Source of the DNA: Brachionus manjavacas
Lineage: Eukaryota; Rotifera; Eurotatoria; Ploima; Brachionidae
Direction of reading: 5' to 3'
Length of the DNA stretch: 64,000 bases
Assembly (NCBI GenBank): GCA_019054805.1
Contig: JAHQIY010000030.1
Span: forward strand, 496,001-560,000
The notes beneath the pieces were generated by a model. The model was given only the letters and a program-made list of their open reading frames with translations. It did no database searches and was not told the DNA's origin. A program made the translations under genes and the position numbers. Shown here piece by piece: positions 13,401-26,599 of the stretch. The stretch's first letter is position 1; each line of letters begins with the position of its first letter.

Positions 13401-16273
13401 TTTACTTATGAATAATTTAAGTGACAAAGCGTCCATTTTTTACCACATTTTCTAAAAGACAACATGATTAACGAGACTTCCATTTAATTTTTTCTTTCCT
13501 TATGAACTAATTGATTAACGAAGCGGGAATTAACCTATTTCATTACTTATTGACAACTTGAGCGGCAAAGCGTCCATTTTTTACCTAATTTCCCAATGGA
13601 CAACATGATTGACGAGACCTTCATTTAATTTTTTCTTTCCTTATGAACTAATTGATTAACGAAGCGGGAATTTACCTATTTCCTTACTTATTGACAACTT
13701 GTGTGACAAAGCGTCCATTTTTTACCAAATTTCCCAATGGACAACATGATTAACGAGTCTTCCATTTACTTTTTTCTTTCCTTTTGATTTAATTGATTAA
13801 CAAGGCGGTAATTTACTTATTTCTTTACTTATTGACAACTTGAGTGACAAAGCGTCCATTTTTTACCACATTTTCTAAAAGACAACATGATTAACGAGAC
13901 TTCCATTTAATTTTTTTCTTTCCTTATGAACTAATTGATTAACGAAGCGGGAATTTACCTATTTCCTTACTTATTGACAACTTGAGCGACAAAGCGTCCA
14001 TTTTTTACCTAATTTCCCAATGGACAACATGATTAACGAGTCTTCGATTTTCTTTTTTCTTTCCTTATGAACTAATTGATTAACGAAGCGGGAATTTACC
14101 TATTTCCTTACTTATTGACAACTTGTGTGACAAAGCGTCCATTTTTTACCAAATTTACGAATAGACAACATGATTAACGAGTCTTCCATTTACTTTTTCT
14201 TTCCTTATGATTAAATTGATTAACAAGGCGGTAATTTACTTATTTCTTTACTTATTGACAACTTGAGTGACAAAGCGTCCATTTTTTACCACATTTTCTA
14301 AAAGACAACATGATTAACGAGACCTCCATTTAATTTTTTTCTTTCCTTATGAACTAATTGATTAACGAAGCGGGAATTTACCTATTTCCTTACTTATTGA
14401 CAACTTGAGCGACAAAGCGTCCATTTTTTACCTAATTTCCCAATGGACAACATGATTAACGAGTCTTCGATTTTCTTTTTTCTTTCCTTATGATTTAATT
14501 GATTAACAAGGCGGTAATTTACTTATTTCTTTACTTATTGACAACTTGAGTGACAAAGCGTCCATTTTTTACCACATTTTCTAAAAGACAACATGATTAA
14601 CGAGACTTCCATTTAATTTTTTTCTTTCCTTATGATTTAATTGATTAACAAGGCGGTAATTAACTTATTTCTTTACTTATTGACAACTTGAGTGACAAAG
14701 CGTCCATTTTTTACCTTATTTTCTAATAGACAACATGATTGACGAGACCTTCATTTAATTTTTTCTTTCCTTATGAACTAATTGATTAACGAAGCGGGAA
14801 TTTACCTATTTCCTTACTTATTGACAACTTGTGTGACAAAGCGTCCATTTTTTACCAAATTTCCCAATGGACAACATGATTAACGAGTCTTCCATTTACT
14901 TTTTTCTTTCCTTATGATTTAATTGATTAACAAGGCGGTAATTTACTTATTTCTTTACTTATTGACAACTTGAGTGACAAAGCGTCCATTTTTTACCACA
15001 TTTTCTAAAAGACAACATGATTAACGAGACCTCCATTTAATTTTTTTCTTTCCTTATGAACTAATTGATTAACGAAGCGGGAATTTACCTATTTCCTTAC
15101 TTATTGACAACTTGAGCGACAAAGCGTCCATTTTTTACCTAATTTCCCAATGGACAACATGATTAACGAGTCTTCGATTTTCTTTTTTCTTTCCTTATGA
15201 TTTAATTGATAAACAAGGCGGTAATTTACTTATTTCTTTACTTATTGACAACTTGAGTGACAAAGCGTCCATTTTTTACCACATTTTCTAAAAGACAACA
15301 TGATTAACGAGACCTCCATTTAATTTTTTTCTTTCCTTATGATTTAATTGATTAACAAGGCGGTAATTTACTTATTTCTTTACTTATTGACAACTTGAGT
15401 GACAAAGCGTCCATTTTTTACCTTATTTTCAAATAGACAACATGATTAACGAGACCTCCATTTAATTTTTTTCTTTCCTTATGATTTAATTGATTAACAA
15501 GGCGGTAATTTACCTATTTCCTTACTTATTGACAACTTGAGCGACAAAGCGTCCATTTTTTACCACATTTTCTAAAAGACAACATGATTAACGAGACCTC
15601 CATTTAATTTTTTTCTTTCCTTATGATTTAATTGATTAACAAGGCGGTAATTAACTTATTTCTTTACTTTTGAATAATTTAAGTGACAAAGCGTCTATTT
15701 TTTACTTTATTTTCTAATAGACGACATGATTGAAGAGACCTCCATTTAATTTTTTATTTCCTCATGATCTAATTGATTAACGAAGCGGGAATTTACCTAT
15801 TTCCTTATTTTTTGACAACTTGAGTGACAAAGCGTTTATTTTTTACCTAATTTCCCTATGGACAACATGATTAACGAGTCTTCCATTTACTTTTTTCTTT
15901 CCTTATGAACTAATTGATTAACGAAGCGGGAATTAACCTATTTCATTACTTATTGACAACTTGAGCGGCAAAGCGTCCATTTTTTACCTAATTTCCCAAT
16001 GGACAACATGATTAACGAGTCTTCCATTTACATTTTTCTTTCCTTATGATTTAATTGATTAACAAGGCGGTAATTTACTTATTTCTTTACTTATTGACAA
16101 CTTGAGTGACAAAGCGTCCATTTTTTACCTTATTTTCTAATAGACAACATGATTGACGAGACCTTCATTTAATTTTTTTCTTTCCTTATGAACTAATTGA
16201 TTAACGAAGCGGGAATTTACCTATTTCCTTACTTATTGACAACTTGAGCGGCAAAGCGTCCATTTTTTACCTA

Positions 16274-16283
16274 ATTTCCCAAT
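16274..16283 (+). repeat. Left target-site duplication of element 1
   Basis: The 10 bases ATTTCCCAAT lie immediately left of the element and recur at 17,111-17,120. Up to 12 identical bases (ATTTCCCAATGG) could be assigned. Ten is preferred because the element then starts with GG and the two terminal inverted repeats align without a gap. Removing the element plus one copy restores a normal satellite monomer. Confidence 0.75.
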
Positions 16284-16353
16284 GGCATAGTTTTTCGTTA
16301 GTAGATAATTGTTTTTTTCAGAAGATAATTTTATTTTAAAAAAAAGATAATTT
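16284..16353 (+). repeat. Left terminal inverted repeat of element 1
   Basis: Aligned by eye without gaps to the reverse complement of 17,041-17,110, about 50 of 70 bases match. The best shared blocks are AGTAGATA and CAGAAGATA, followed by T-runs. Confidence 0.75.
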
Positions 16354-16454
16354 AATGAAAAGATAAATGTTTTTGTTAGTAGATTTTCACCTTTTTCGGT
16401 AGATAATTATTTTGTTACGAAGATAATTGTTTTGTTAAGTAGATAATTTTTTTT

Positions 16455-16916
16455 ATGTTTTTCATTCTGAAATTGAATGAATTTCCAGGGTTAGATTTGG
16501 CAATTGAAGGTAATGCTAAACGTGGACGTAAAAAGAAAGCTAATCCATCTCTAGAAAGAAATTCAATAGCTCCAATTAACAATCAATTTATTAATCAAAG
16601 TTCGGCTACAAATTTGATTGATAACGAAAATCTACAAAGACCGGTTCTTAGTTCAATATCAATCCAAAACGAACAAATAAATGAAAATCATTCTATATTT
16701 GTTTCAAATGGTATAGCATCATCAAATAACGATCAAGTTATAGTTACACAAGCTCCTGTTGAATCCACTTCAAATAATTTTAGAGCCCCTGAAAAACGTG
16801 GACGTGGAAGACCTAAAAAAAACAAGGAAAATGATGCCAATTTAATTACAGAAAATCAAACAAATGATGAAAATTCAAATCAAAGTGCTAGATTATCAAA
16901 GAGAAGAAAACCGTAA
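16455..16916 (+). CDS. AT-hook/basic tail protein within element 1 (transposase C-terminal remnant)
   Basis: A 153-residue open frame inside the transposon. A basic cluster KRGRKKK lies at residues 22-28. A canonical AT-hook KRGRGRPKK lies at 114-122 and would bind the minor groove of AT-rich DNA. The C-terminus SKRRKP resembles a nuclear localisation signal. The middle is Asn/Ser/Gln-rich and probably disordered. The segment GLDLAIEGNAKRGRKKKANP resembles what follows the SWIM zinc finger in MULE transposases, and a similar stretch occurs in element 2. No SWIM or DDE domain is present. ATTTCCAG ending at 16,488 could be a splice acceptor, so the first ~11 residues may be intron and the true start elsewhere. 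The frame ends in TAATAA. Whether it is expressed is unknown. Confidence 0.5.
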   Translation: MFFILKLNEFPGLDLAIEGNAKRGRKKKANPSLERNSIAPINNQFINQSSATNLIDNENLQRPVLSSISIQNEQINENHSIFVSNGIASSNNDQVIVTQAPVESTSNNFRAPEKRGRGRPKKNKENDANLITENQTNDENSNQSARLSKRRKP

Positions 16917-17040
16917 TAAACGGAATTAATTTTTTTTATTTTTTTCTTAATTAATTTTTTTTTCTTAATCAATTTTTTTTTTATCTATTATAAAAAAATT
17001 ATTATATATGATAAAAAACATTTATCTTTTTCTTTGTATT

Positions 17041-17110
17041 TTTTTATCTTTTAAAAAAAAATAAAATATCTTCTGGAAAAAATAAATATCTACTGACTAA
17101 AAATAGTCTC
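17041..17110 (-). repeat. Right terminal inverted repeat of element 1
   Basis: Reverse-complement partner of 16,284-16,353. Read inward it begins GAGACTATTTTTAG and contains AGTAGATA and CAGAAGATA at the same offsets as the left end. Confidence 0.75.
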
Positions 17111-17120
17111 ATTTCCCAAT
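17111..17120 (+). repeat. Right target-site duplication of element 1
   Basis: Second copy of ATTTCCCAAT. It continues directly into GGACAACATGATTAACG, a normal satellite monomer. Confidence 0.75.
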
Positions 17121-17962
17121 GGACAACATGATTAACGAGTCTTCCATTTACTTTTTTCTTTCCTTATGAACTAATTGATTAACGAAGCGGGAATTAACCT
17201 ATTTCATTACTTATTGACAACTTGAGCGGCAAAGCGTCCATTTTTTACCTAATTTCCCAATGGACAACATGATTAACGAGTCTTCCATTTACTTTTTCTT
17301 TCCTTATGAACTAATTGATTAACGAAGCGGGAATTAACCTATTTCATTACTTATTGACAACTTGAGCGGCAAAGCGTCCATTTTTTACCTAATTTCCCAA
17401 TGGACAACATGATTAACGAGTCTTCCATTTACTTTTTTCTTTCCTTATGAACTAATTGATTAACGAAGCGGGAATTAACCTATTTCATTACTTATTGACA
17501 ACTTGAGCGGCAAAGCGTCCATTTTTTACCTAATTTCCCAATGGACAACATGATTAACGAGTCTTCCATTTACTTTTTCTTTCCTTATGAACTAATTGAT
17601 TAACGAAGCGGGAATTAACCTATTTCATTACTTATTGACAACTTGAGCGGCAAAGCGTCCATTTTTTACCTAATTTCCCAATGGACAACATGATTAACGA
17701 GTCTTCAATTTACTTTTTTCTTTCCTTATGAACTAATTGATTAACGAAGCGGGAATTAACATATTTCATTACTTATTGACAACTTGAGCGGCAAAGCGTC
17801 CATTTTTTACCTAATTTCCCAATGGACAACATGATTAACGAGTCTTCCATTTACTTTTTCTTTCCTTATGAACTAATTGATTAACGAAGCGGGAATTAAC
17901 CTATTTCATTACTTATTGACAACTTGAGCGGCAAAGCGTCCATTTTTACCTAATTTACCAAT
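17121..17962 (+). repeat. Highly uniform 141-bp tandem run (about 6 copies)
   Basis: GGACAACATG starts fall at 17,121, 17,262, 17,402, 17,543, 17,683, 17,824 and 17,963, with spacing 139-141 bp. The copies differ mainly by one or two T in a T-run and a few substitutions. The unit carries the variants GAGTCTTCC, GGGAATTAACC, TTTCATTAC and TTGAGCGGC. The same variant unit sits left of element 1 (about 15,905-16,020), so the element landed inside or beside this sub-array. No gene. Confidence 0.88.
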
Positions 17963-20900
17963 GGACAACATGATTAACGAGTCTTCCATTTACTTTTTTC
18001 TTTCCTTATGATTTAATTGATTAACAAGGCGGTAATTTACTTATTTCTTTACTTATTGACAACTTGAGTGACAAAGCGTCCATTTTTTACCTTATTTTCT
18101 AATAGACAACATGATTGACGAGACCTTCATTTAATTTTTTTCTTTCCTTATGAACTAATTGATTAACGAAGCGGGAATTTACCTATTTCCTTACTTATTG
18201 ACAACTTGAGCGACAAAGCGTCCATTTTTTACCTAATTTCCCAATGGACAACATGATTAACGAGTCTTCCATTTACTTTTTTCTTTCCTTATGATTTAAT
18301 TGATTAACAAGGCGGTAATTTACTTATTTCTTTACTTATTGACAACTTGAGTGACAAAGCGTCCATTTTTTACCACATTTTCTAATGGGCAACATGATTA
18401 ACGAGACCTACACTTACTTATTTTTTAACTTATTGACAACTTGAGTGACAAAGCGTCCATTTTTTACCTAATATTCTAATGGACAACATGATTAACGAGA
18501 CCTCCATTTACTTTTTTCTTTCCTTATGATTTAATTGATTAACAAGGCGGTAATTTACTTATTTTTTAACTTATTGACAACCTGAGTGACAAATCGTCCA
18601 TTTTTTACCTTATTTTCTAATAGACAAAATGATTAACGAGTCTTCCATTTACTTTTTTCTTTCCTTATGAACTAATTGATTAACGAAGCGGGAATTAACC
18701 TATTTCATTACTTATTGACAACTTGAGCGGCAAAGCGTCCATTTTTTACCTAATTTCCCAATGGACAACATGATTAACGAGTCTTCCATTTACTTTTTTC
18801 TTTCCTTATGATTTAATTGATTAAGAAGGCGGTAACTTACTTATTTCTTTACTTATGAATAATTAAAGTGACTAAGCGTCTATTTTTTACTTTATTTTCT
18901 AATAGACAACATGATTGAAGAGACCTCCATTTAATTTTTTTTATTCCTTATGAACTAATTGATTAACGAAGCGGGAATTTACCTATTTCCTTACTTATTG
19001 ACAACTTGTGTGACAAAGCGTCCATTTTTTACCTAATTTCCCAATGGACAACATGATTAACGAGTGTTCCATTTACTTTTTTCTTTCCTTATGAATTAGT
19101 TGATTAACAAGGCGGTAACTTACTTATTTCTTTACTTATGAATAATTTAAGTGACTAAGCGTCTATTTTTTACTTTATTTTCTAATAGACAACATGATTG
19201 AAGAGACCTCCATTTAATTTTTTCTTTCCTCATGATCTAATTGATTAATGAGGCAGGAATTTACTTATTTCTTTACTTATTGACAACTTGAGTGACAAAG
19301 CGTCCATTTTTTACCTAATTTTCTAATGGACAACATGATTAACGAGACCTCCGTTTACTTTTTTCTTTCCTTATTATTTAATTGATTAACAAGGCGGTAA
19401 TTTACTTATTTGTTTACTTATTGACAATTTGAGTGACAAAGCGTCCAATTTTTATCACATTTTCTAAAAGACAACATGATTAACGAGACCTCCATTTAAT
19501 TCTTTTCTATCCTTATGAACTAATTGATTAACGAAGCGGGAATTTACCTATTTCCTTACTTATTGACAACTTGTGTGACAAAGCGTCCATTTTTTACCTA
19601 ATTTCCCAATGGACAACATGATTAACGAGTGTTCCATTTACTTTTTTCTTTCCTTATGAATTAGTTGATTAACAAGGCGGTAATTTACTTATTTCTTTAC
19701 TTATTGACAACTTGAGTGACAAAGCGTCCATTTTTTACCACATTTTCTAAAAGACAACATGATTTACGTGACCTCCATTTAATTTTTTTCTTTCCTTATG
19801 ATTTAATTGATTAACAAGGCGGTAATTAACTTATTTCTTTACTTATTGACAACTTGAGTGACAAAGCGTTTATTTTTTACCTTATTTTCAAATAGACAAC
19901 ATGATTGACGAGAACTTCATTTAATTTTTTCTTTCTTTATGAACTAATTGATTAACGAAGCGGGAGTTTACCTATTTCCTTACTTATTAAAAACTTGAGT
20001 GACAAAGCGTCCATTTTTTACCTAATTTTCTAATGGACAACATGATTAACGAGACCTCCATTTACATTTTTCTTTCCTTATGATTTAATTGATTAACAAG
20101 GCGATAATTTAACTAATTTCTTTACTTATAAACAATTTGAGTGACAAAGCGTCCATTTTTTCCTAATTTCCCAATGGACAACATGATTAACGAGTCTTTC
20201 AACTACTTTTTTTTACCTTATGAATTAGTTGATTAACAAGGCGGTAATTTACTTATTTCTTTACTTATGAATAATTTAAGTGACAAAGCGTCTATTTTTT
20301 ACTTTATTTTCTAATAGACAACATGATTGAAGAGACCTCCATTTAATTTTTTCTTTCCTCATGATCTAATTGATTAATGAGGCAGGAATTTACTTATTTC
20401 TTTACTTATTGACAACTTGAGTGACAAAGCGTCCATTTTTTACCTAATTTTCTAATGGACAACATGATTAACGAGACCTCCGTTTACTTTTTTCTTTCCT
20501 TATTATTTAATTGATTAACAAGGCGGTAATTTACTTATTTGTTTACTTATTGACAATTTGAGTGACAAAGCGTCCAATTTTTATCACATTTTCTAATGGA
20601 CAACATGATTTAGGAGGCTTTAACTGACTAATAACTTTTCTTACGGACAATTTGAATAACGATGCGGTAATTTACTTATTTCTTCACTAATGGACAATTT
20701 AAGTGACAAAGCGTCCATTTTTTACCTAATTTCCCAATGGACAACATGATTAACGAGTCTTCCATTTACTTTTTTCTTTCCTTATGATTTAATTGATTAA
20801 CAAGGCGGTAATTTACTTATTTCTTTACTTATTGACAACTTGAGTGACAAAGCGTCCATTTTTTACCACATTTTCTAAAAGACAACATGATTAACGTGAC

Positions 20901-23900
20901 CTCCATTTAATTTTTTTCTTTCCTTATTATTTAATTGATTAACAAGGCGGTAATTTACTTATTTCTTAACTTCTTGACAACTTGAGTGACAAAGCGTCCA
21001 TTTTTTACCACATTTTCTAAAAGACAACATGATTAACGAGACCTCCATTTAATTCTTTTCTATCCTTATGAACTAATTGATTAACGAAGCGGGAGTTTAC
21101 CTATTTCCTGACTTATTAAAAACTTGAGTGACAAAGCGTCCATTTTTTACCTAATTTTCTAATGGACAACATGATTAACGAGACCTCCATTTAATTTTTT
21201 TCTTTCCTTATGATTTAATTGATTAACAAGGCGGTAATTTACTCATTTCTTTACTTATTGACAACTTGAGTGACAAAGCGTCCATTTTTTACCACATTTT
21301 CTAAAAGACAACATGATTAACGTGACCTCCATTTAATTTTTTTCTTTCCTTATGATTTAATTGATTAACAAGGCGGTAATTAACTTATTTCTTTACTTAT
21401 TGACAACTTGAGTGACAAAGCGTTTATTTTTTACCTTATTTTCAAAAAGACAACATGATTGACGAGAACTTCATTTAATTTTTTCTTTCTTTATGAACTA
21501 ATTGATTAACGAAGCGGGAGTTTACCTATTTCCTGACTTATTAAAAACTTGAGTGACAAAGCGTCCATTTTTTACCTAATTTTCTAATGGACAACATGAT
21601 TAACGAGACCTCCATTTAATTTTTTTCTTTCCTTATGATTTAATTGATTAACAAGGCGGTAATTTACTTATTTCTTTGCTTATTGAAAACTTGAGTGACA
21701 AAGCGTCCAATTTTTATCACATTTTCTAATGGACAACATGATTAACGAGACCTCCATTTAATTTTTTTCTATCTTTATGAACTAATTGATTAACGAAGCG
21801 GGAATTTACCTATTTCCTTACTTATTGACAACTTGAGCGACAAAGCGTCCATTTTTTACCACATTTTCTAATGGGCAACATGATTAACGAGACCTCCATT
21901 TACTTATTTTTAACTTTTTGACAACTTGAGTGACAAAGCTATTATTTTTTACCTTATTTTCTAATAGACAACATGATTGACGAGAACTTCTTTTAATTTT
22001 TTCTTTCCTTATGAACTAATTGATTAACGAAGCGGGAGTTTATCTATTTCCTTACTTATTGACAACTTGAGTGACAAAGCGTCCATTTTTTACCTAATTT
22101 TCTAATGGACAACATGATTAACGAGACCTCCATTTAATTTTTTTCTTTCCTTATGATTTAATTGATTAACAAGGCGGTAATTTACTTATTTCTTTGCTTA
22201 TTGAAAACTTGAGTGACAAAGCGTCCAATTTTTATCACATTTTCTAATGGACAACATGATTAACGAGACCTCCATTTAATTTTTTTCTATCCTTATGAAC
22301 TAATTGATTAACGAAGCGGGAATTTACCTATTTCCTTACTTATTGACAACTTGAGCGACAAAGCGTCCATTTTTTACCACATTTTCTAATGGGCAACATG
22401 ATTAACGAGACCTCCATTTACTTATTTTTAACTTTTTGACAACTTGAGTGACAAAGCTATTATTTTTTACCTTATTTTCTAATAGACAACATGATTGACG
22501 AGAACTTCTTTTAATTTTTTCTTTCCTTATGAACTAATTGATTAACGAAGCGGGAATTTACCTATTTCCTTACTTATTGACAACTTGAGTGACAAAGCGT
22601 CCATTTTTTACCTAATTTTCTAATGGACAACATGATTAACGAGACCTCCATTTACATTTTTCTTTCCTTATGATTTAATTGATTAACAAGGCGATAATTT
22701 AAACTAATTTCTTTACTTATAAACAATTTGAGTGACAAAGCGTCCTTTTTTTACCCAATTTCCCAATGGATAACATGATTAACAAGTCATTCATTTACTT
22801 TTTTCTTTCCTTATGAACTAATTGATTAACGAAGCGGGAATTTACCTATTTCCTTACTTATTGACAACTTGAGTGACAAAGCGTCCATTTTTTACCTAAT
22901 TTTCCAATAGACAACATGATTAACTTGACCTCCATTTACATTTTTCTTTCCTTATGATTTAATTGATTAACAAGGCGATAATTAACTAATTTCTTTAATT
23001 ATAAACAATTTGAGTGACAAAGCGTCCATTTTTTACCCAATTTCCCAATGGACAACATGATTAACGAGACCTCCATTTAATTTTTTTCTATCCTTACGAA
23101 CTAATTGATTAACGAAGCGGGAATTTACTTATTTCTTTACTTATTGACAACTTGAGTGACAAAGCGTCCATTTTTTACCACATTTTCTAATGGGCAACAT
23201 GATTAACGAGACCTCCATTTACTTATTTTTTACTTTTTGACAACTTGAGTGACAAAGCTTTTATTTTTTACCTTATTTTCTAATAGACAACATGATTGAC
23301 GAGAACTTCTTTTAATTTTTTCTTTCCTTATGAACTAATTGATTAACGAAGCGGGAGTTTTCCTATTTCCTTACTTATTGACAACTTGAGTGACAAAGCG
23401 TCCATTTTTTACCTAATTTTCTAATGGACAACATGATTAACGAGACCTCCATTTACATTTTTCTTTCCTTATGATTTAATTGATTAACAAGGCGATAATT
23501 TAACTAATTTCTTTACTTATAAACAATTTGAGTGACAAAGCGTCCATTTTTTACCCAATTTCCCAATGGACAACATGATTAACGAGTCATTCATTTACTT
23601 TTTTCTTTCCTTATGAACTAATTGATTAACGAAGCGGGAATTTACCTATTTCCTTACTTATTGACAACTTGAGTGACAAAGCGTCCATTTTTTACCTAAT
23701 TTTCTAATAGACAACATGATTAACGAGACCTCCATTTACATTTTTCTTTCCTTATGATTTAATTGATTAACAAGGCGATAATTAACTAATTTCTTTAATT
23801 ATAAACAATTTGAGTGACAAAGCGTCCATTTTTTACCCAATTACCCAATGGACAACATGATTAACGAGTCTTCCATTTACTTTTTTCCTTCCTTATGATT

Positions 23901-26599
23901 TAATTGATTAACAAGGCGGTAATTTACTTATTTCTTTACTTATTGACAACTTGAGTGACAAAGCGTCCATTTTTTACCACATTTTCTAAAAGACAACATG
24001 ATTAACGAGACCTCCATTTAATTTTTTCTTTCCTTATGATTTAATTGATTAACAATGCGGTAATTTACTTATTTCTTTACTTCTTGACAACTTGAGTGAC
24101 AAAGCGTCCATTTTTTACCACATTTTCTAAAAGACAACATGATTAACGAGACCTCCATTTAATTTTTTTCTATCCTTATGAACTAATTGATTAACGAAGC
24201 GGGAATTTACCTATTTCCTTACTTATCGACAACTTGAGTGACAAAGCGTCCATTTTTTACCTAATTTTCTAATAGACAACATGATTAACGAGACCTCCAT
24301 TTACATTTTTCTTTCCTTATGATTTAATTGATTAACAAGGCGATAATTAACTAATTTCTTTAATTATAAACAATTTGAGTGACAAAGCGTCCATTTTTTA
24401 CCCAATTACCCAATGGACAACATGATTAACGAGTCTTCCATTTACTTTTTCCTTCCTTATGATTTAATTGATTAACAAGGCGGTAATTTACTTATTTCTT
24501 TACTTATTGACAACTTGAGTGACAAAGCGTCCATTTTTTACCACATTTTCTAAAAGACAACATGATTAACGAGACCTCCATTTAATTTTTTTCTTTCCTT
24601 ATGATATAATTGATTAACAATGCGGTAATTTACTTATTTCTTTACTTCTTGACAACTTGAGTGACAAAGCGTCCATTTTTTACCACATTTTCTAAAAGAC
24701 AACATGATTAACGAGACCTCCATTTAATTTTTTTCTATCCTTATGAACTAATTGATTAACGAAGCGGGAATTTACCTATTTCCTTACTTATCGACAACTT
24801 GAGCGACAAAGCGTCCATTTTTTACCTAATTTCCCAATGGACTACATGATTAACGAGTCTTCCATTTACTTTTTTCTTTCCTTATGATTTAATTGATTAA
24901 CAAGGCGGTAATTTACTTATTTCTTTACTTTTTGACAACTTGAGTGACAAAGCGTCTATTTTTTACCACATTTTCTAAAAGACAACATGATTAACGTGAC
25001 CTCCATTTAATTTTTTTCTTTCCTTATGATTTAATTGATTAACAAGGCGGTAATTAACTTATTTCTTTATTTATTGACAACTTGAGTGACAAAGCGTTTA
25101 TTTTTTACCTTATTTTCAAATAGACAACATGATTGACGAGAACTTCATTTAATTTTTTCTTTCTTTATGAACTAATTGATTAACGAAGCGGGAGTTTACC
25201 TATTTCCTTACTTATTGACAACTTGAGTGACAAAGCGTCCATTTTTTACCTAATTTTCTAATGGACAACATGATTAACGAGACCTCCATTTACATTTTTC
25301 TTTCCTTATGATTTAATTGATTAACAATGCGGTAATTTACTTATTTCTTTACTTCTTGACAACTTGAGTGACAAAGCGTCCATTTTTTCCTAATTTCCCA
25401 ATGGACAACATGATTAACGAGTCTTTCAATTCCTTTTTTTTACCTTATGATTTAATTGATTAACAAGGCGGTAATTTACTTATTTCTTTACTTATTGACA
25501 ACTTGAGTGACAAAGCGTCCATTTTTTACCACGTTTTCTAAAAGACAACATGATTAAGGAGACCTGTATTAATTTTTTTCTTTCCTTATGATTTAATTGA
25601 TTAACAAGGCGGTAATTTACTTATTTCTTTGCATATTGAAAACTTGAGTGACAAAGCGTCCAATTTTTATCACATTTTCTAATGGACAACATGATTAACG
25701 AGACCTCCATTTAATTTTTTTCTATCCTTATGAACTAATTGATTAACGAAGCGGGAATTTACCTATTTCCTTACTTATTGACAACTTGAGCGACAAAGCG
25801 TCCATTTTTTACCTAATTTCCCAATGGACAACATGATTAACGAGTCTTCCATTTACTTTTTCTTTCCTTATGATTTAATTGATTAACAAGGCGATAATTT
25901 ACTTATTTCTTTACTTATTGACAACTTGAGTGACAAAGCGTCCATTTTTTACCACATTTTCTAATGGGCAACATGATTAACGAGACCTCCATTTACTTAT
26001 TTTTAACTTTTTGACAACTTGAGTGACAAAGCTTTTATTTTTTACCTTATTTTCTAATAGACAACATGATTGACGAGAACTTCTTTTAATTTTTTCTTTC
26101 CTTATGAACTAATTGATTAACGAAGCGGGAGTTTACCTATTTCCTTACTTATTGACAACTTGAGTGACAAAGCGTCCTTTTTTTACCCAATTTCCCAATG
26201 GACAACATGATTAACGAGTCATTCATTTACTTTTTTCTTTCCTTATGAACTAATTGATTAACGAAGCGGGAATTTACCTATTTCCTTACTTATTGACAAC
26301 TTGAGTGACAAAGCGTCCATTTTTTACCTAATTTTCTAATAGACAACATGATTAACGAGACCTCCATTTACATTTTTCTTTCCTTATGATTTAATTGATT
26401 AACAAGGCGATAATTTACTAATTTCTTTAATTATAAACAATTTGAGTGACAAAGCGTCCATTTTTTACCCAATTTCCCAATGGACAACATGATTAACGAG
26501 TCTTCCATTTTCTTTTTTCCTTCCTTATGATTTAATTGATTAACAAGGCGGTAATTTACTTATTTCTTTACTTATTGACAACTTGAGTGACAAAGCGTC
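17963..26599. repeat. Satellite domain 3: mixed trimer array
   Basis: Same 47-bp monomers, mostly in trimer order, but more heterogeneous. No gene. A large internal repeat is visible: the TTTCTTTGCT variant at 21,671 recurs at 22,189, an offset of 518 bp (11 monomers), with the surrounding ~500 bp nearly identical. Variants such as TTATTAAAAACTTGAG and GGCGATAATTTAACTAATTTC recur several times. A diverged cassette at ~20,600-20,700 (GATTTAGGAGGCTTTAACTG) matches older monomers found at ~10,740 and after 44,000. Confidence 0.9.

Larger units (their letters stand above)
9523..16283. repeat. Satellite domain 2: 141-bp trimers of the 47-bp monomer
   Basis: No gene. The organisation changes at about 9523 from dimers to trimers of ~141 bp. 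The three monomers are each 47 bp and begin GACAACTTGAGTGACAAAGC, GACAACATGATTAACGAGAC and AACTAATTGATTAACGAAGC (or GATTTAATTGATTAACAAGG). They share the core TGA-x-x-AACGA/GACAA-(A/G)GC and a T-rich second half. The first ~1.5 kb is the most diverged. From ~11,150 units are much more alike. Divergence between the three types within a unit is far greater than between the same type in neighbouring units, the signature of a higher-order repeat. Confidence 0.93.
16284..17110 (+). mobile_element. Element 1: non-autonomous MULE-like TIR transposon
   Basis: An 827-bp non-satellite insertion splits a satellite monomer. It has ~70-bp terminal inverted repeats and a 10-bp target duplication. The arms are very AT-rich and carry repeated AGATAAT motifs, five or more on the left, which could be transposase binding sites. 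The interior holds one ORF (16,455-16,916) resembling the AT-hook tail of MULE transposases, but no DDE catalytic domain. The element cannot move by itself. Assignment to MULE rests on target duplication length, long TIRs and the tail. Another TIR family cannot be excluded. Confidence 0.75.
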
